A stretch of DNA of 64,000 nt, taken from Verrucomicrobiales bacterium (lineage in GTDB: Bacteria > Verrucomicrobiota > Verrucomicrobiae > Limisphaerales > UBA1100). Where the stretch lies: NCBI GenBank assembly GCA_002721895.1, contig PBLV01000067.1, forward strand, positions 1-64,000. Direction: 5' to 3'. The notes beneath the pieces are model-generated. The model did no database searches and was not told where the DNA came from. It worked only from the letters and a program-made list of their open reading frames with translations. Both the position numbers and the translations under genes were made by a program. Positions 44,491 through 53,883 of this stretch are shown here, one piece after another (the stretch's first letter is position 1; every line of letters starts with the position of its first letter).

Positions 44491-45822
44491 ATGCAATTAC
44501 CACGGCGAACTTTTCTGCGCGGGCTCGGCACAGCCATCGCGCTGCCCACTTTGGAGGCGATGATTCCCGCGCGTGCACTCGCGGCGGGCAATGCCAAATT
44601 CCCCACGCGCATGGCGTTCATCTACATTCCCAACGGTGTCATCCAGGAAAAATGGAACGTGAAGGGGGAGGGGAAGGACTATCAATTTTCGCACATCCTC
44701 GAGCCGCTTGCCAAACACCGCGACGATATGCTCGTCTTCAGCGGCTTGGCCCATGACAAGGCACGGGCGAATGGCGACGGTGCCGGCGATCATGCCCGGG
44801 CGAATGCCACCTTCCTCACGGGTGCTCAAGCACGCAAGACCAGCGGCGCGGACATCAAGCTCGGTGTATCCGTTGATCAAATCGCCGCGCAAAAAATCGG
44901 CGACCAAACACGGCTGTCCTCACTGGAGCTCAGCAGTGACGGCGTGCGCCTCAGCGGCCGGTGCGACTCGGGGTACAGCTGCGCATATCAATTTAACCTC
45001 GCTTGGAAGAACGCATCCTCGCCGATGCCGCCGGAATCCAACCCGAAGGCCGTCTTTGATCGGCTGTTTGCCGGAGGCAGCAAAAAAGAGCGGGACGAAA
45101 ACAAGGTTCGCCGCGAACGCTATCGCAAAAGCATTCTCGACTTCGCGCTGGAGGACGCCAAGCGCTTGGAGAAAAAGCTCGGCTATACCGACAAACGCAA
45201 ACTCGACGAGTATCTCGACTCCATCCGCGAATTGGAGAAGCGCATTGAAGCGATGGCCAAGGCAAATGTTGAACTTCCCGACGGCTTCAGCGTGCCCGCC
45301 GGCAAACCGCGTGACTTTGGCGCGCACGTGCGCCTGATGAGTGACATGATGGCGCTCGCGTTCCAAACCGATAGCACACGCATCGCCTCCTATCTACTCG
45401 CCCATGATGGCGACAACCGCAGCTACCCGCACCTCGGCGTGCGTCAAGGTCATCACAGCATCAGCCATCACCGCAATGCCAAGGACAAGGTGGAGGATCT
45501 CACGAAGATCAACCGCTACCATTGCATACTTTTCGCGCATTTCCTCGATCGCCTCAAGAGCATCAAGGAAGGCGACGGCACATTGCTCGACCACAGCATG
45601 ATTGTTTACGGCGGCGCGATCGGCGATGGCAACCGCCACACCCACCACGACCTGCCTGTGCTCCTCGCCGGCAACGCCAACGGCGCCATTGAAACCGGTC
45701 GTCACGTGCGTTACCCGACGAATACCCCGATGGCCAACTTGTTCCTGAACATGCTGGACATCATGGGAACGCCCACCGATCGGCTCGGTGACAGCACGGG
45801 GCGCTTGAAGAACCTGAGCTAA
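44491..45822 (+). CDS. DUF1552 family protein, Tat-exported
   Basis: 443 residues from the ATG at 44491. GAGGAG ends 9 bases before this ATG but directly abuts the upstream ATG at 44482, so 44491 is the better start. MQLPRRTFLRGLGTAIALPT carries the twin-arginine signal. Family motifs: MAFIYIPNGVIQEKWNVKGE, GLAHDKARANGDGAGDHARA, LSGRCDSGYSCAYQ and GGAIGDGNRHTHHDLPVLLA. DUF1552 proteins partner DUF1592-type cytochromes. The 3' end overlaps the convergent regulator gene by 4 bases. Confidence 0.88.
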   Translation: MQLPRRTFLRGLGTAIALPTLEAMIPARALAAGNAKFPTRMAFIYIPNGVIQEKWNVKGEGKDYQFSHILEPLAKHRDDMLVFSGLAHDKARANGDGAGDHARANATFLTGAQARKTSGADIKLGVSVDQIAAQKIGDQTRLSSLELSSDGVRLSGRCDSGYSCAYQFNLAWKNASSPMPPESNPKAVFDRLFAGGSKKERDENKVRRERYRKSILDFALEDAKRLEKKLGYTDKRKLDEYLDSIRELEKRIEAMAKANVELPDGFSVPAGKPRDFGAHVRLMSDMMALAFQTDSTRIASYLLAHDGDNRSYPHLGVRQGHHSISHHRNAKDKVEDLTKINRYHCILFAHFLDRLKSIKEGDGTLLDHSMIVYGGAIGDGNRHTHHDLPVLLAGNANGAIETGRHVRYPTNTPMANLFLNMLDIMGTPTDRLGDSTGRLKNLS

Positions 45823-46748
45823 ACCGGCTTCATGCCGGTGGCTAGTACCGTTTGAAAATGCGGCGGTTCGTCTTCGCGGGCCACTGCGGTGACTTCGATC
45901 TCACTAAAACCTGCAGTGTCCAGCCAAGCGTGTAATTGCGTTTCGCTAAATCCCAGCCATTGGTCGCCCAGGTGAGAGGCGACGTCGGATTGGTTGTGCT
46001 CGAGCAAATCGAGAATCATCATTTGACCGCCGGGCCGAAGGATTTTGTGCGCGGCGGCGATGGCTGCCTCGGGATGTTCGGCATGATGGAGCGCCTGACT
46101 GAATAGCGCGAGGTCAATCGTGTTCGCTCGAATGGGCGGGGACTCAATGTCGCCCTGACGAAACTCAACATTCTTTAACCCATTCTTCTTGGCCTTACGC
46201 GTGCCGAAATCAACAATGCGTTTGGAGTTGTCGACACAAATGACCTTGCGCGCGCGGCGGGCAAGCAACTCAGCCAGCAAGCCTTCGCCGGAGCCAAGAT
46301 CGGCAATGTCGAGTGGAGGCAAAACGCGCAAAAGGAATTGGCCAAAAGCCTGCCACGATCGCCCCGGTCCATATTGGCGATCGAAGCGGCCGGCGATTTG
46401 ATTGAAATAGACTTGTTGCGCGTTGTTGCGTTGTTCAAGAATGCGGCGCAAGCCCGCTTGGTCGCTTTCGGTCTCTTCTGATTCTGCGGCGGCTTGTTGC
46501 ACGAGCGAAAGGCATTCCCGATTGGCGGGGGACTGCTCAAGCTGATAAAGCGATCGCTTGCCGTCGCGTCGGCTGGTTACCAGGCCGGTTTCCTGCAACA
46601 ATCCCAAGTGTGTGGAAATCCGCGATTGCCCAAGGCCCGTGATGGATTGCAGCTCGTTGACGGACAACTCCTCCCTCTCCAGCAACGCGAGCAGGCGCAG
46701 GCGCGTGGGATCGCCGAGGGCGCGGAGGATTTTCAATGTTTGGCTCAT
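45819..46748 (-). CDS. ArsR-family regulator fused to SAM-methyltransferase domain (SahR-like)
   Basis: 309 residues from the ATG complementary to 46746-46748; the frame extends upstream but MSQTLKILRALGDPTRLRLL is the canonical ArsR start. Residues 1-90 are a winged helix (QSITGLGQSRISTHLGLLQE, SRRDGKRSLYQL). From about residue 125 there is a class I methyltransferase fold: ADLGSGEGLLAELLARRA, VICVDNSKRIVDFG, ALFSQALHHAEHPEAAIAAA, HKILRPGGQMMILDLLEH. It is divergent from metK-ahcY, which fits a SahR-type sensor of S-adenosylhomocysteine or SAM controlling the methionine cycle. That role is inferred from architecture and position. Confidence 0.82.
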   Translation of the reverse strand: MSQTLKILRALGDPTRLRLLALLEREELSVNELQSITGLGQSRISTHLGLLQETGLVTSRRDGKRSLYQLEQSPANRECLSLVQQAAAESEETESDQAGLRRILEQRNNAQQVYFNQIAGRFDRQYGPGRSWQAFGQFLLRVLPPLDIADLGSGEGLLAELLARRARKVICVDNSKRIVDFGTRKAKKNGLKNVEFRQGDIESPPIRANTIDLALFSQALHHAEHPEAAIAAAHKILRPGGQMMILDLLEHNQSDVASHLGDQWLGFSETQLHAWLDTAGFSEIEVTAVAREDEPPHFQTVLATGMKPV

Positions 46749-46765
46749 GCGTGGATAAAATTCCG

Positions 46766-46811
46766 TTGACGCACAGTGGAAATTAAATATCATCCCATCT
46801 TGATGCGTCAA
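46766..46811. promoter_or_regulatory. Face-to-face promoters and palindrome between regulator and metK
   Basis: Plus strand: TTGACG (46766-46771), 16-base spacer, TATCAT (46788-46793), directed at metK. Minus strand: TTGACG (complement of 46806-46811), 16-base spacer, TATTTA (complement of 46784-46789), directed at the regulator. The two -35 boxes make an 8-base inverted repeat TTGACGCA/TGCGTCAA. Between them lies the smaller palindrome ATCA-N8-TGAT (46789-46804), covering the metK -10 box, a candidate operator. The boxes are read by eye. Confidence 0.6.
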
Positions 46812-46852
46812 TATGTAAATTGGCCGTCGCATGAAGCAACCGGGATTTTACC

Positions 46853-48025
46853 ATGGCGAACAGCTACATTTTTTCCTCCGAATCAGTCGGCGAGGGGCAT
46901 CCGGACAAGGTGTCGGATACGATCAGCGATGCGATTCTCGATGCCTGCCTGGCGGGTGACAAGAGCAGCCGTGTGGCGTGCGAGACGTTTGTGAAGAGTA
47001 ACGTGGTGTGTGTGGGCGGCGAGATTACGACCAAGTCGAAGTTTGACTACGAGCAGGTCATCCGCGCCGCCATCCGGAACATCGGTTATGTGAATGACGA
47101 CGATGTGTTTCACGCGGACAAAGTTTTCATCAACAATTATCTGACGGCCCAAAGCCCGGACATCGCGCAAGGCGTCGATGCCAAAAAGGCGGTGGGCAAA
47201 GCGACGGCAGAGCAGGGAGCCGGTGATCAGGGATTGATGTTCGGCTATGCGTGCAACGAGACGCGCGAATTGATGCCGGCGCCGATCATGTTTTCGCATC
47301 GGCTCGGGAGGCAGCTCACGAAGTTGCGCAAAGCCGGTGCCGCTGCATGGCTTCGGCCGGATGCGAAGAGTCAGGTTTCGGTGAAGTATGTGGATGACAA
47401 GCCGGTGAAAATTACGAGTGTGGTGGTTTCGACCCAGCATGCTGCCTCGGCCACGAACAAGACGATTCGGGATTTTATCACGAAGGAAGTCATCACCAAG
47501 GTGTTGCCGAAGAAGATGCTGGCACGCGACACGCAGATTCTCATCAATCCCACTGGGCGATTTGTGACGGGTGGTCCGGAGGGTGACAGTGGATTAACTG
47601 GTCGCAAAATCATCGTCGACACCTACGGCGGAATGGGGCGGCATGGTGGAGGTGCGTTCAGTGGAAAGGATTCGAGCAAAGTGGACCGCAGCGCGGCGTA
47701 CATGGGGCGGTATGTCGCGAAGAACATTGTGGCGGCGGGCTTGGCGACGCGTTGTGAAATTCAGTTTGCCTATGCGATTGGATATCCGAAGCCGGTTTCG
47801 GTGCATGTGGATACGTTTGGCACGAACACGGTTTCCGATGCAAAGATTTTGCGTGCGGTGAACAAGGTGTTCAGCTTTAAGCCGGCGGATATTGTCAATT
47901 CGCTCAAACTGCTGCGGCCAATTTATTTGCTGACGACCAACTACGGTCATTTTGGCAAAAATCAAAAGGATATCACCTGGGAGAAAACCGACAAAGTGGC
48001 AGCCCTGCAAAAGGCTGCGAAGTAA
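46853..48025 (+). CDS. metK: S-adenosylmethionine synthase
   Basis: 390 residues. It converts methionine and ATP to S-adenosylmethionine. Signature motifs: [20 protein letters not shown] near the N-terminus, [16 protein letters not shown] in the middle, [20 protein letters not shown], and [20 protein letters not shown] with the conserved Lys and Asp. Length and motif order are standard for bacterial MetK. The gene begins about 60 bases after the divergent promoter and is followed 8 bases later by ahcY, so the two form an operon covering synthesis of SAM and removal of its product SAH. Confidence 0.97.
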   Translation: MANSYIFSSESVGEGHPDKVSDTISDAILDACLAGDKSSRVACETFVKSNVVCVGGEITTKSKFDYEQVIRAAIRNIGYVNDDDVFHADKVFINNYLTAQSPDIAQGVDAKKAVGKATAEQGAGDQGLMFGYACNETRELMPAPIMFSHRLGRQLTKLRKAGAAAWLRPDAKSQVSVKYVDDKPVKITSVVVSTQHAASATNKTIRDFITKEVITKVLPKKMLARDTQILINPTGRFVTGGPEGDSGLTGRKIIVDTYGGMGRHGGGAFSGKDSSKVDRSAAYMGRYVAKNIVAAGLATRCEIQFAYAIGYPKPVSVHVDTFGTNTVSDAKILRAVNKVFSFKPADIVNSLKLLRPIYLLTTNYGHFGKNQKDITWEKTDKVAALQKAAK

Positions 48026-48033
48026 GGAGCAAC

Positions 48034-49476
48034 ATGACAGCGACACTCGAGGAAACGAAAGCGGACTACAAGGTGCGCGACATCGGGCTGGCTGAGTTTG
48101 GCCGGAAGGAAATCGACATTGCCGAAAAGGAAATGCCCGGGCTGATGGCCACGCGCGAAAAGTATGGCCCCGACAAGCCGCTCGCGGGCGTGAAAGTAAT
48201 GGGCTCACTGCACATGACCATCCAAACGGCGGTGTTGATCGAAACGCTGGTTGAGCTTGGCGCGGATGTGCGCTGGTGTTCGTGCAATATTTTTTCCACC
48301 CAAGACCATGCTGCAGCAGCGATCGCGGCGACAGGTGTGCCGGTGTTCGCATGGAAGGGCGAGACGCTGGAGGAATACTGGGAGTGCACGTGGAACGCAC
48401 TCACCTGGCCGGACGGCTCAGGGCCGGATCAGATTGTGGATGACGGGGGTGATGCGACGTTGCTCATTCACAAGGGTGTGGAGCTGGAGAATGGAAGTGA
48501 CTGGGTAGATTCGCCCTCGGACAGCAAAGAGGAGCAGGTGATCAAGGATTTGCTCAAGCGCGTGCAGGTGGATAAGCCGGGGCATTGGGCTCCAGTTGCC
48601 GAGGCGGTGAAGGGTGTTTCCGAGGAAACCACCACGGGCGTGCATCGACTTCAGCAAATGGAAGAGCGCGGCGAACTGCTCTTTCAAGCCATCAACGTGA
48701 ACGACTCCGTGACGAAATCGAAATTCGACAACGTGTACGGCTGTCGGCATTCACTGGTGGACGGCATCAAGCGTGCGCTCGACGTGCTTGTATCCGGCAA
48801 GGTGGCCATGGTGTGTGGCTATGGCGATGTCGGCAAGGGCTCGGCTGCCGCGCTGGCCAATGAACATGCGCGTGTGCTCGTGTCCGAGGTGGATCCCATT
48901 TGCGCGCTGCAGGCGTGCATGGAGGGCTATCAAGTGACCACTGTTGAGGATGCGCTGCCGGTGGCGGACATTTATGTGACGACAACCGGAAACAAGGACA
49001 TCATCACCGCCGATCACATGGCGCGCATGAAGGATCAGGCGGTGGTCTGCAACATCGGCCATTTCGACAACGAAATTCAAGTGGCAGCGCTGATGGAAAT
49101 GGACGGAGTCACCCGCGAGGAGATTAAGGACGACTCCATCCCTGGCGGCCCGGTGACGCGCTTTACGTTTCCGGACGGCCATTCCATTTATCTGCTGGCC
49201 GAGGGGCGGCTCATCAACCTCGGCTGCGCCACCGGCCACCCGAGTTTCGTGATGTCCAATAGCTTCACCAACCAAACTATCGCGCAGATCGATATCCGAA
49301 ACAATCCGGACCGCGCGGTGGGAGTGTATCTGCTCGACAAGAAGCTCGACGAAGAAGTCGCCCGGCTGCATCTCGACAAACTCGGAGCCAAGCTCACTGA
49401 ACTTTCGCAAGAACAGGCCGACTACATCGGCGTACCCGTCGATGGCCCATACAAGCCAGCGCATTACCGCTACTAG
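48034..49476 (+). CDS. ahcY: S-adenosylhomocysteinase
   Basis: 480 residues. It hydrolyses S-adenosylhomocysteine to adenosine and homocysteine using bound NAD. Motifs: [67 protein letters not shown], the NAD site [20 protein letters not shown], and the C-terminal PYKPAHYRY typical of the family. ATG at 48034 is preceded by AAGGAG at 48025-48030 with 3-base spacing, overlapping the metK stop. It is the second gene of the metK operon. Confidence 0.97.
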   Translation: MTATLEETKADYKVRDIGLAEFGRKEIDIAEKEMPGLMATREKYGPDKPLAGVKVMGSLHMTIQTAVLIETLVELGADVRWCSCNIFSTQDHAAAAIAATGVPVFAWKGETLEEYWECTWNALTWPDGSGPDQIVDDGGDATLLIHKGVELENGSDWVDSPSDSKEEQVIKDLLKRVQVDKPGHWAPVAEAVKGVSEETTTGVHRLQQMEERGELLFQAINVNDSVTKSKFDNVYGCRHSLVDGIKRALDVLVSGKVAMVCGYGDVGKGSAAALANEHARVLVSEVDPICALQACMEGYQVTTVEDALPVADIYVTTTGNKDIITADHMARMKDQAVVCNIGHFDNEIQVAALMEMDGVTREEIKDDSIPGGPVTRFTFPDGHSIYLLAEGRLINLGCATGHPSFVMSNSFTNQTIAQIDIRNNPDRAVGVYLLDKKLDEEVARLHLDKLGAKLTELSQEQADYIGVPVDGPYKPAHYRY

Positions 49477-49526
49477 GAGGCGGCTTTCATGTCGCCTGAA
49501 AATTTCAGACGGGGCATCGGGGCCTG

Positions 49527-50648
49527 ATGGCTAACATGGCTGACATCTGCGCGCGAGATTATCGGACAGGCGAGGGGAGACGTGTTTTTTTTCGGGATGG
49601 GCGCGTGGAATCCATCGAGCCAACGGATGCGCTTGGCGATGTCTGGCTTGCGCCAGGGATATTCGATCTTCAAGTCAACGGTTACGCGGGGATTGACTTT
49701 CAGAGAGATGGATTGGTGGGGGACGATCTTCAGAAGGCAGCTGCAGGATTGCGTGATGATGGTTGCGGCCGATGGTTGTTGACGTTGATTTCGGATGAGT
49801 TTGATGTGCTTTTGAAGCGGCTGCGGTTGTTAAAGAAACTCCGGGATGGCGATGATGAATTGCGCCGGTCCATTCAGGGCTGGCATGTAGAAGGACCGTT
49901 TCTCTCGGCAGAACTGGGGTATCGAGGAGCCCACGATGGTGGTGTGATGCGGGATGCGACTGTGGCGGATATTGAGCGGTTGCATGAAGTAGTTGAGGAT
50001 GACTTGGTGTTGTTGACGGTTGCGCCGGAGAGGGGAGGAATGGTTTCGGCGGTTCGGCGGGCGGTGGAGTTGGGAATGAAGGTCAGCTTGGGGCATTGCA
50101 ATCCGAGTGTTGGTGACCTCGCGGCGGCAAAGGAAGCGGGCGCGGTGGCTTTTACGCATTTAGGAAATGGGTGTCCGCAGGAGTTGGACAGGCATGACAA
50201 TGTGTTGTGGCGGGTCTTTGATGAGGGTGGCTTGGTGGCGGGAATGATTCCCGATGGAATTCATGTTTCGCCCCTACTGTTTCGCTTGATGCATAAAGCG
50301 TTGGAGCCGGATATGATTTATTACACCACCGATTCTATTTCGGCGGCTGGCGCTTCCCCGGGCTGCTATACTGTGGGGAGATTGGAGCTGGAGGTTGGGG
50401 GCGACCAAGTGGTTCGGCATCCCGGGCAAACAAATTTCGCAGGGTCGGCGTTGAGACCATGGCAAGGAGTAAAGCGGGCGGCAGCCATGCTGGGTGTATC
50501 TTGGCGCGAGGTCTGGGACGGATTTTCTACGCGGCCCACGGAATTAATGGGATTGAAGGCGGGGATAACGGCTGGTGACAAGGGCAGCCTTTGTCTGGTT
50601 CGGGAAGATGGCGAAGGGGACCTAGTTTCCGTGGAGGTGTTGGTATGA
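49527..50648 (+). CDS. nagA: N-acetylglucosamine-6-phosphate deacetylase-like amidohydrolase
   Basis: 373 residues. NagA removes acetate from GlcNAc-6-phosphate during amino-sugar and cell-wall recycling. Motifs of the amidohydrolase barrel are seen in order: APGIFDLQVNGYAGIDF, GWHVEGPFLSAELGYRGAHD (metal Glu), KVSLGHCNPS and VAFTHLGNGC (metal His residues), and YYTTDSISAAG (catalytic Asp near residue 268). The usual THLYNAM element is replaced by THLGNGC, so the substrate may differ slightly. It starts 50 bases after ahcY. No nagB or PTS gene is close by. Confidence 0.85.
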   Translation: MANMADICARDYRTGEGRRVFFRDGRVESIEPTDALGDVWLAPGIFDLQVNGYAGIDFQRDGLVGDDLQKAAAGLRDDGCGRWLLTLISDEFDVLLKRLRLLKKLRDGDDELRRSIQGWHVEGPFLSAELGYRGAHDGGVMRDATVADIERLHEVVEDDLVLLTVAPERGGMVSAVRRAVELGMKVSLGHCNPSVGDLAAAKEAGAVAFTHLGNGCPQELDRHDNVLWRVFDEGGLVAGMIPDGIHVSPLLFRLMHKALEPDMIYYTTDSISAAGASPGCYTVGRLELEVGGDQVVRHPGQTNFAGSALRPWQGVKRAAAMLGVSWREVWDGFSTRPTELMGLKAGITAGDKGSLCLVREDGEGDLVSVEVLV

Positions 50649-50739
50649 TAAACGTGCTGATGGTTAACCAGTGTTGGCAGACTAAGGTTTGGAACTTTCC
50701 GCTTGCATCGACCGTGCGGGCCTCTAGTTTCACGCGCTC

Positions 50740-52029
50740 ATGAATATCCTGAAGCATAATGACAAGGATTTTGTGGGTCGCCTTTTCACAATGGCGGAGG
50801 CGCAGCCTTTGTTTGATGAAGCGATTGATCGCAAGGTGAAGGGGATTCTTAAGGCGGTCAAAAAGGAGGGGGACAAGGCTCTGGTGAGATTTGCGAAAAA
50901 ATTTGACGGGGTGAATTTTACTGAGCGGGATTTGTTTGTTTCGATCCCCAACCTGCACAACGCATCGTGGCGGACAACCGAAGATGTGCACGAAGCCTTG
51001 GATTTTGCGCATCGAAACATTGAGGCGTTTCACAGGGCCGGCTTAAGAAAGCCTTGGCAGGGACGAAATGAACAGGGTGCCAAGGTGGGGGAGAAATACG
51101 ATCCTTACCGACGGGTGGGCGTTTACATTCCTGGTGGAACGGCCTCGCTAGTGTCGACGGCATTAATGACCATCACCTTGGCGAAGGTGGCGGGCTGCCG
51201 GCAGATTTGTGTCTGTACACCACCGGGGAAGGATGGCCGCATCAATGATCATCTGATTCATGCGTGCAGGATGGCAGGTGCCAGGGAGATTTACAAAGTG
51301 GGAGGGGCACAGGCAATTGCGGCGATGGCTTATGGGACGAGGATTATCAAGCCGGTGCAAAAGATTTTTGGTCCCGGGAACGCCTATGTGGTCGCGGCCA
51401 AGCGACTTTTGTTTGGCCGGGTCTCGATCGACCTGCTGCCGGGGCCGAGTGAATTGCTCGTGTTGGCGGATGAGACGGCGAATGCAAAATTTGTGGCAGC
51501 AGACATGCTGGCTCAAGCGGAACATGGGTCGGGACATGAGCGCTGCTGGTTGGTGACATCTTCTGGACGATTGTTGCGGGCTGTGGAACGGGAGCTTCAG
51601 AAGCAGTTGCCAAAACTGTCGCGGAGACGTTTTATCGACAAGGCCCTGAAGAATGCCTGGCTGATCCAGGTGGCTAATATTAACGATGCGGTTGGGCTTA
51701 CCAATGACTTGGCGCCTGAGCATTGTGAAGTGATGGTGCAGCGGCCGAAAAGCGTGGTCAGGGATATTGTGACCGCGGGGGCCATTTTCGTCGGGTCGTG
51801 GTCGCCGACAGTATTGGGCGATTATGTTGCCGGGCCAAGCCATACATTGCCCACTGGCGGGGCGGGGCGTTCTTTTGCGGGCCTGACGGTGGATCAATTC
51901 CAGCGCAGGACAAGCGTTGTGGAATATTCCAAGGCGGCCCTCAAAAAATCTCTGGCGGCGGTGGAAAAGATTGCGGGGATGGAAGGCCTTGACGCACACG
52001 GCCGGTCAGCTTCCATTCGGTTGGACTAA
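50740..52029 (+). CDS. hisD: Histidinol dehydrogenase
   Basis: 429 residues. It catalyses the last two oxidation steps of histidine synthesis (histidinol to histidine) with NAD and zinc. Motifs: RVGVYIPGGTASLVSTALMT, VGGAQAIAAMAYGTRIIKPV, IFGPGNAYVVAAKRLLFG, LPGPSELLVLADETANAKFV with AEHGSGHERCWLV, LAPEHCEVM and DYVAGPSHTLPTGGAGRSFA. The C-terminal MEGLDAHGRSASIRLD is typical. Its stop overlaps the start of hisC by one base (TAATG), so the two are translationally coupled. The other his genes are not in the window. Confidence 0.97.
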   Translation: MNILKHNDKDFVGRLFTMAEAQPLFDEAIDRKVKGILKAVKKEGDKALVRFAKKFDGVNFTERDLFVSIPNLHNASWRTTEDVHEALDFAHRNIEAFHRAGLRKPWQGRNEQGAKVGEKYDPYRRVGVYIPGGTASLVSTALMTITLAKVAGCRQICVCTPPGKDGRINDHLIHACRMAGAREIYKVGGAQAIAAMAYGTRIIKPVQKIFGPGNAYVVAAKRLLFGRVSIDLLPGPSELLVLADETANAKFVAADMLAQAEHGSGHERCWLVTSSGRLLRAVERELQKQLPKLSRRRFIDKALKNAWLIQVANINDAVGLTNDLAPEHCEVMVQRPKSVVRDIVTAGAIFVGSWSPTVLGDYVAGPSHTLPTGGAGRSFAGLTVDQFQRRTSVVEYSKAALKKSLAAVEKIAGMEGLDAHGRSASIRLD

Positions 52030-53093
52030 TGAACTTGATTCGCCGACATGTTCGGAAATTGGCGCCCTACGTGCCGGGGGAGCAACCGAAGGGGCGGGGG
52101 TTGGTGAAACTAAACACGAACGAGAATCCGTATTCTCCATCGCCAAAGGTTTTAAAGGCAGTTCGCGCAGCCGTGGATGGGCGTCTTCGGCTTTACCCAA
52201 ATCCAGCGGCGAGTGAATTACGTGCGCGTTTGGCTGATTTGCACGGTTGTGGTGTCGAGAATGTGATTGTCGGGAATGGGTCTGACGAACTGCTGGCATT
52301 GGCGACAAGGGCCTTTGTTGAGCCGGGGAAGGGGGTGATCCAGTACTTTACGCCCAGCTACTCGTTGTATCCTGTTTTAGCGGAGATTCACAATGGGGTG
52401 CGGAACGAGGTGCCCTTGGAGGATGATTTTTCATTGCCGGTTGCTTTGAAAAAGAGCGGGTGGAAAACGCGCGCATGCCTTTCTTTTGTTACGACACCGA
52501 ATGCACCGAGCGGGTGTGGCTACGCAACTGAGCGACTGGAAAATTTGTGCAAATCCCAAAAGGGAGTAGTGGTTCTGGATGAGGCGTATGCGGATTTTGC
52601 GGAAGAGGACGCGTTGGAGCTGGGGCTAAGGTTCTCCAATATCCTGGTGTCCCGGACGTTTTCCAAGGGGTATTCGCTGTGTTTTCAGCGAGTGGGGTAT
52701 TTAGTGGGGAGCCCAGGGTTGATTGCGGCACTGGATCGAATTCGGGATAGTTATAATGTGAACGGATTGGGGCAGGTGGCAGCGCTGGCGACGCTGCGAG
52801 ACTTGGCTTATTACCGGAAAAATTTTCGGCTGATCAAACAAATCCGGTCGGTTGTGGCGGTGGAGTTGGAAGGGCTCGGATTTGAGGTGCTACCCAGTTC
52901 CACCAATTTCCTGTTCGTGAAGCCACCCCGGTTTGCGGCCAAGACCTGGCTGAACAAACTCCGGGAGCGAAAAGTATTGGTGAGGTGGTTCTCGGATCCG
53001 CGGGTGAAGAGCTACCTGCGGATCACGATAGGGAGTGAGCAGGAAATGAAGGCATTGCTGCGCGCTGCCTGCCAGATTATTGAGGCCTCCTGA
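52029..53093 (+). CDS. hisC: Histidinol-phosphate aminotransferase
   Basis: 354 residues. A PLP enzyme that transaminates imidazole-acetol phosphate in histidine synthesis. Motifs: VKLNTNENPYSPSPKVL, VIVGNGSDELLALATRAFVE, FVTTPNAPSGCGYA, VVLDEAYADF, and the PLP lysine in VSRTFSKGYSLCFQRVGYLV; C-terminal KVLVRWFSDPRVKSYLRITI. Fold type I aminotransferases of this length next to hisD are almost always HisC. The 3' end overlaps the convergent NYN gene by 17 bases. Confidence 0.95.
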   Translation: MNLIRRHVRKLAPYVPGEQPKGRGLVKLNTNENPYSPSPKVLKAVRAAVDGRLRLYPNPAASELRARLADLHGCGVENVIVGNGSDELLALATRAFVEPGKGVIQYFTPSYSLYPVLAEIHNGVRNEVPLEDDFSLPVALKKSGWKTRACLSFVTTPNAPSGCGYATERLENLCKSQKGVVVLDEAYADFAEEDALELGLRFSNILVSRTFSKGYSLCFQRVGYLVGSPGLIAALDRIRDSYNVNGLGQVAALATLRDLAYYRKNFRLIKQIRSVVAVELEGLGFEVLPSSTNFLFVKPPRFAAKTWLNKLRERKVLVRWFSDPRVKSYLRITIGSEQEMKALLRAACQIIEAS

Positions 53094-53547
53094 AGCGGAG
53101 GTTTTCTTTTCGCTTGTGACGTGCGATATCCCGGGATTGTTGGGCGAGGGTGTCCTCGACAATCTTGATGAATTCTTCGCAGCTTTGAGCGAGACCGCCC
53201 ATGGCAATGACAGTATCGCGTTCGGCATAATCGTTGGTGATGGCTAGGGCTTCGCCGAAGGGTTTCAGCCTGTAGGCGGTGCGTTCGATGAGGTCGTCGG
53301 CGGTCTGGCCTTTCTTGGAATAGAGTACTTCGATGCCCTCAGAAAAAATGGGATCGGGTGTCGAGGGCGGGGCACCGCTGCCATCAAAGAAGATGGTGAG
53401 GGGTGTGTTGATGGCGTCGCGGTACTGGGTCAGGATGCGCACGAGGGCATCTCTGGCGGTAGATGAGTGGCGCGGCTTGCCCGGAGCGAGTCCGGACCAA
53501 GCATGTAAAAGACTGTAGCCGTCAACCAGAATGCGGACAACTGCCAT
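53077..53547 (-). CDS. NYN-domain (YacP-like) nuclease
   Basis: 156 residues from the ATG complementary to 53545-53547, which gives the family-typical start MAVVRILVDGYSLLHAWSGL. The frame remains open upstream but encodes nothing conserved. NYN/PIN-type acidic residues are visible: VDGYSLLH near residue 8, FFDGSG, SKKGQTADDLIERTAYRL and ITNDYAERDTV. The YacP group are predicted RNases acting in rRNA or tRNA processing. The basic tail (RHKRKENLRFRRPQ) fits RNA binding. Convergent with hisC, overlapping it by 17 bases. Confidence 0.85.
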   Translation of the reverse strand: MAVVRILVDGYSLLHAWSGLAPGKPRHSSTARDALVRILTQYRDAINTPLTIFFDGSGAPPSTPDPIFSEGIEVLYSKKGQTADDLIERTAYRLKPFGEALAITNDYAERDTVIAMGGLAQSCEEFIKIVEDTLAQQSRDIARHKRKENLRFRRPQ

Positions 53548-53616
53548 CGGCCCATTGTAGAGTCCCGGCTGAAGGGTGACAAGTGGAGCGGTGTTGGTGT
53601 AGATTGCCGCCGGACG

Positions 53617-53883
53617 ATGCCAATTTACGAGTACGAGATTTGTGATGGGGACTGCAGGGTGTGCGGCGGGAGATTTGAGATTCATCGGCCGTTGAAGGCG
53701 AAGGAGCTCAAGAAATGCCCAGCGTGCAAGAAGCCAGTCAGGAAGGTTTTTGGTGGGCGGATTTACATGCCCAAGCATTTTAAGAAGCCGAACATCCGGC
53801 AGGCAAAGGAGGCTGGTTTCACCGTGTTAAAGCGCTCGGGGAAGGGCGAATATGAGGTGCATAAGCCGGACCGTGGGATGTGA
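53617..53883 (+). CDS. FmdB-like zinc ribbon protein
   Basis: 88 residues. MPIYEYEICDGDCRVCGG opens as in the FmdB/putative regulatory zinc-ribbon family, and the metal-binding pairs are CxxC in CRVC and CPAC (KKCPACKKPVRKVFGGRIYM). These proteins are small, probably zinc-binding, of uncertain function. The stop overlaps the next gene as TGATG-type coupling (GTG/ATG at 53880/53883), so it shares a transcript with the acylphosphatase. Confidence 0.82.
   Translation: MPIYEYEICDGDCRVCGGRFEIHRPLKAKELKKCPACKKPVRKVFGGRIYMPKHFKKPNIRQAKEAGFTVLKRSGKGEYEVHKPDRGM

Noticed and set aside
45823..45839. Hairpin ACCGGC-TTCAT-GCCGGT as terminator
   Set aside because: It has no T-run on either side and lies inside the C-terminal codons of the minus-strand regulator.
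46749..46852. SAM or SAH riboswitch upstream of metK
   Set aside because: The 103-base region is largely taken up by two opposing promoters, and no long conserved stem pattern of a known riboswitch was seen by eye. A covariance search would decide.
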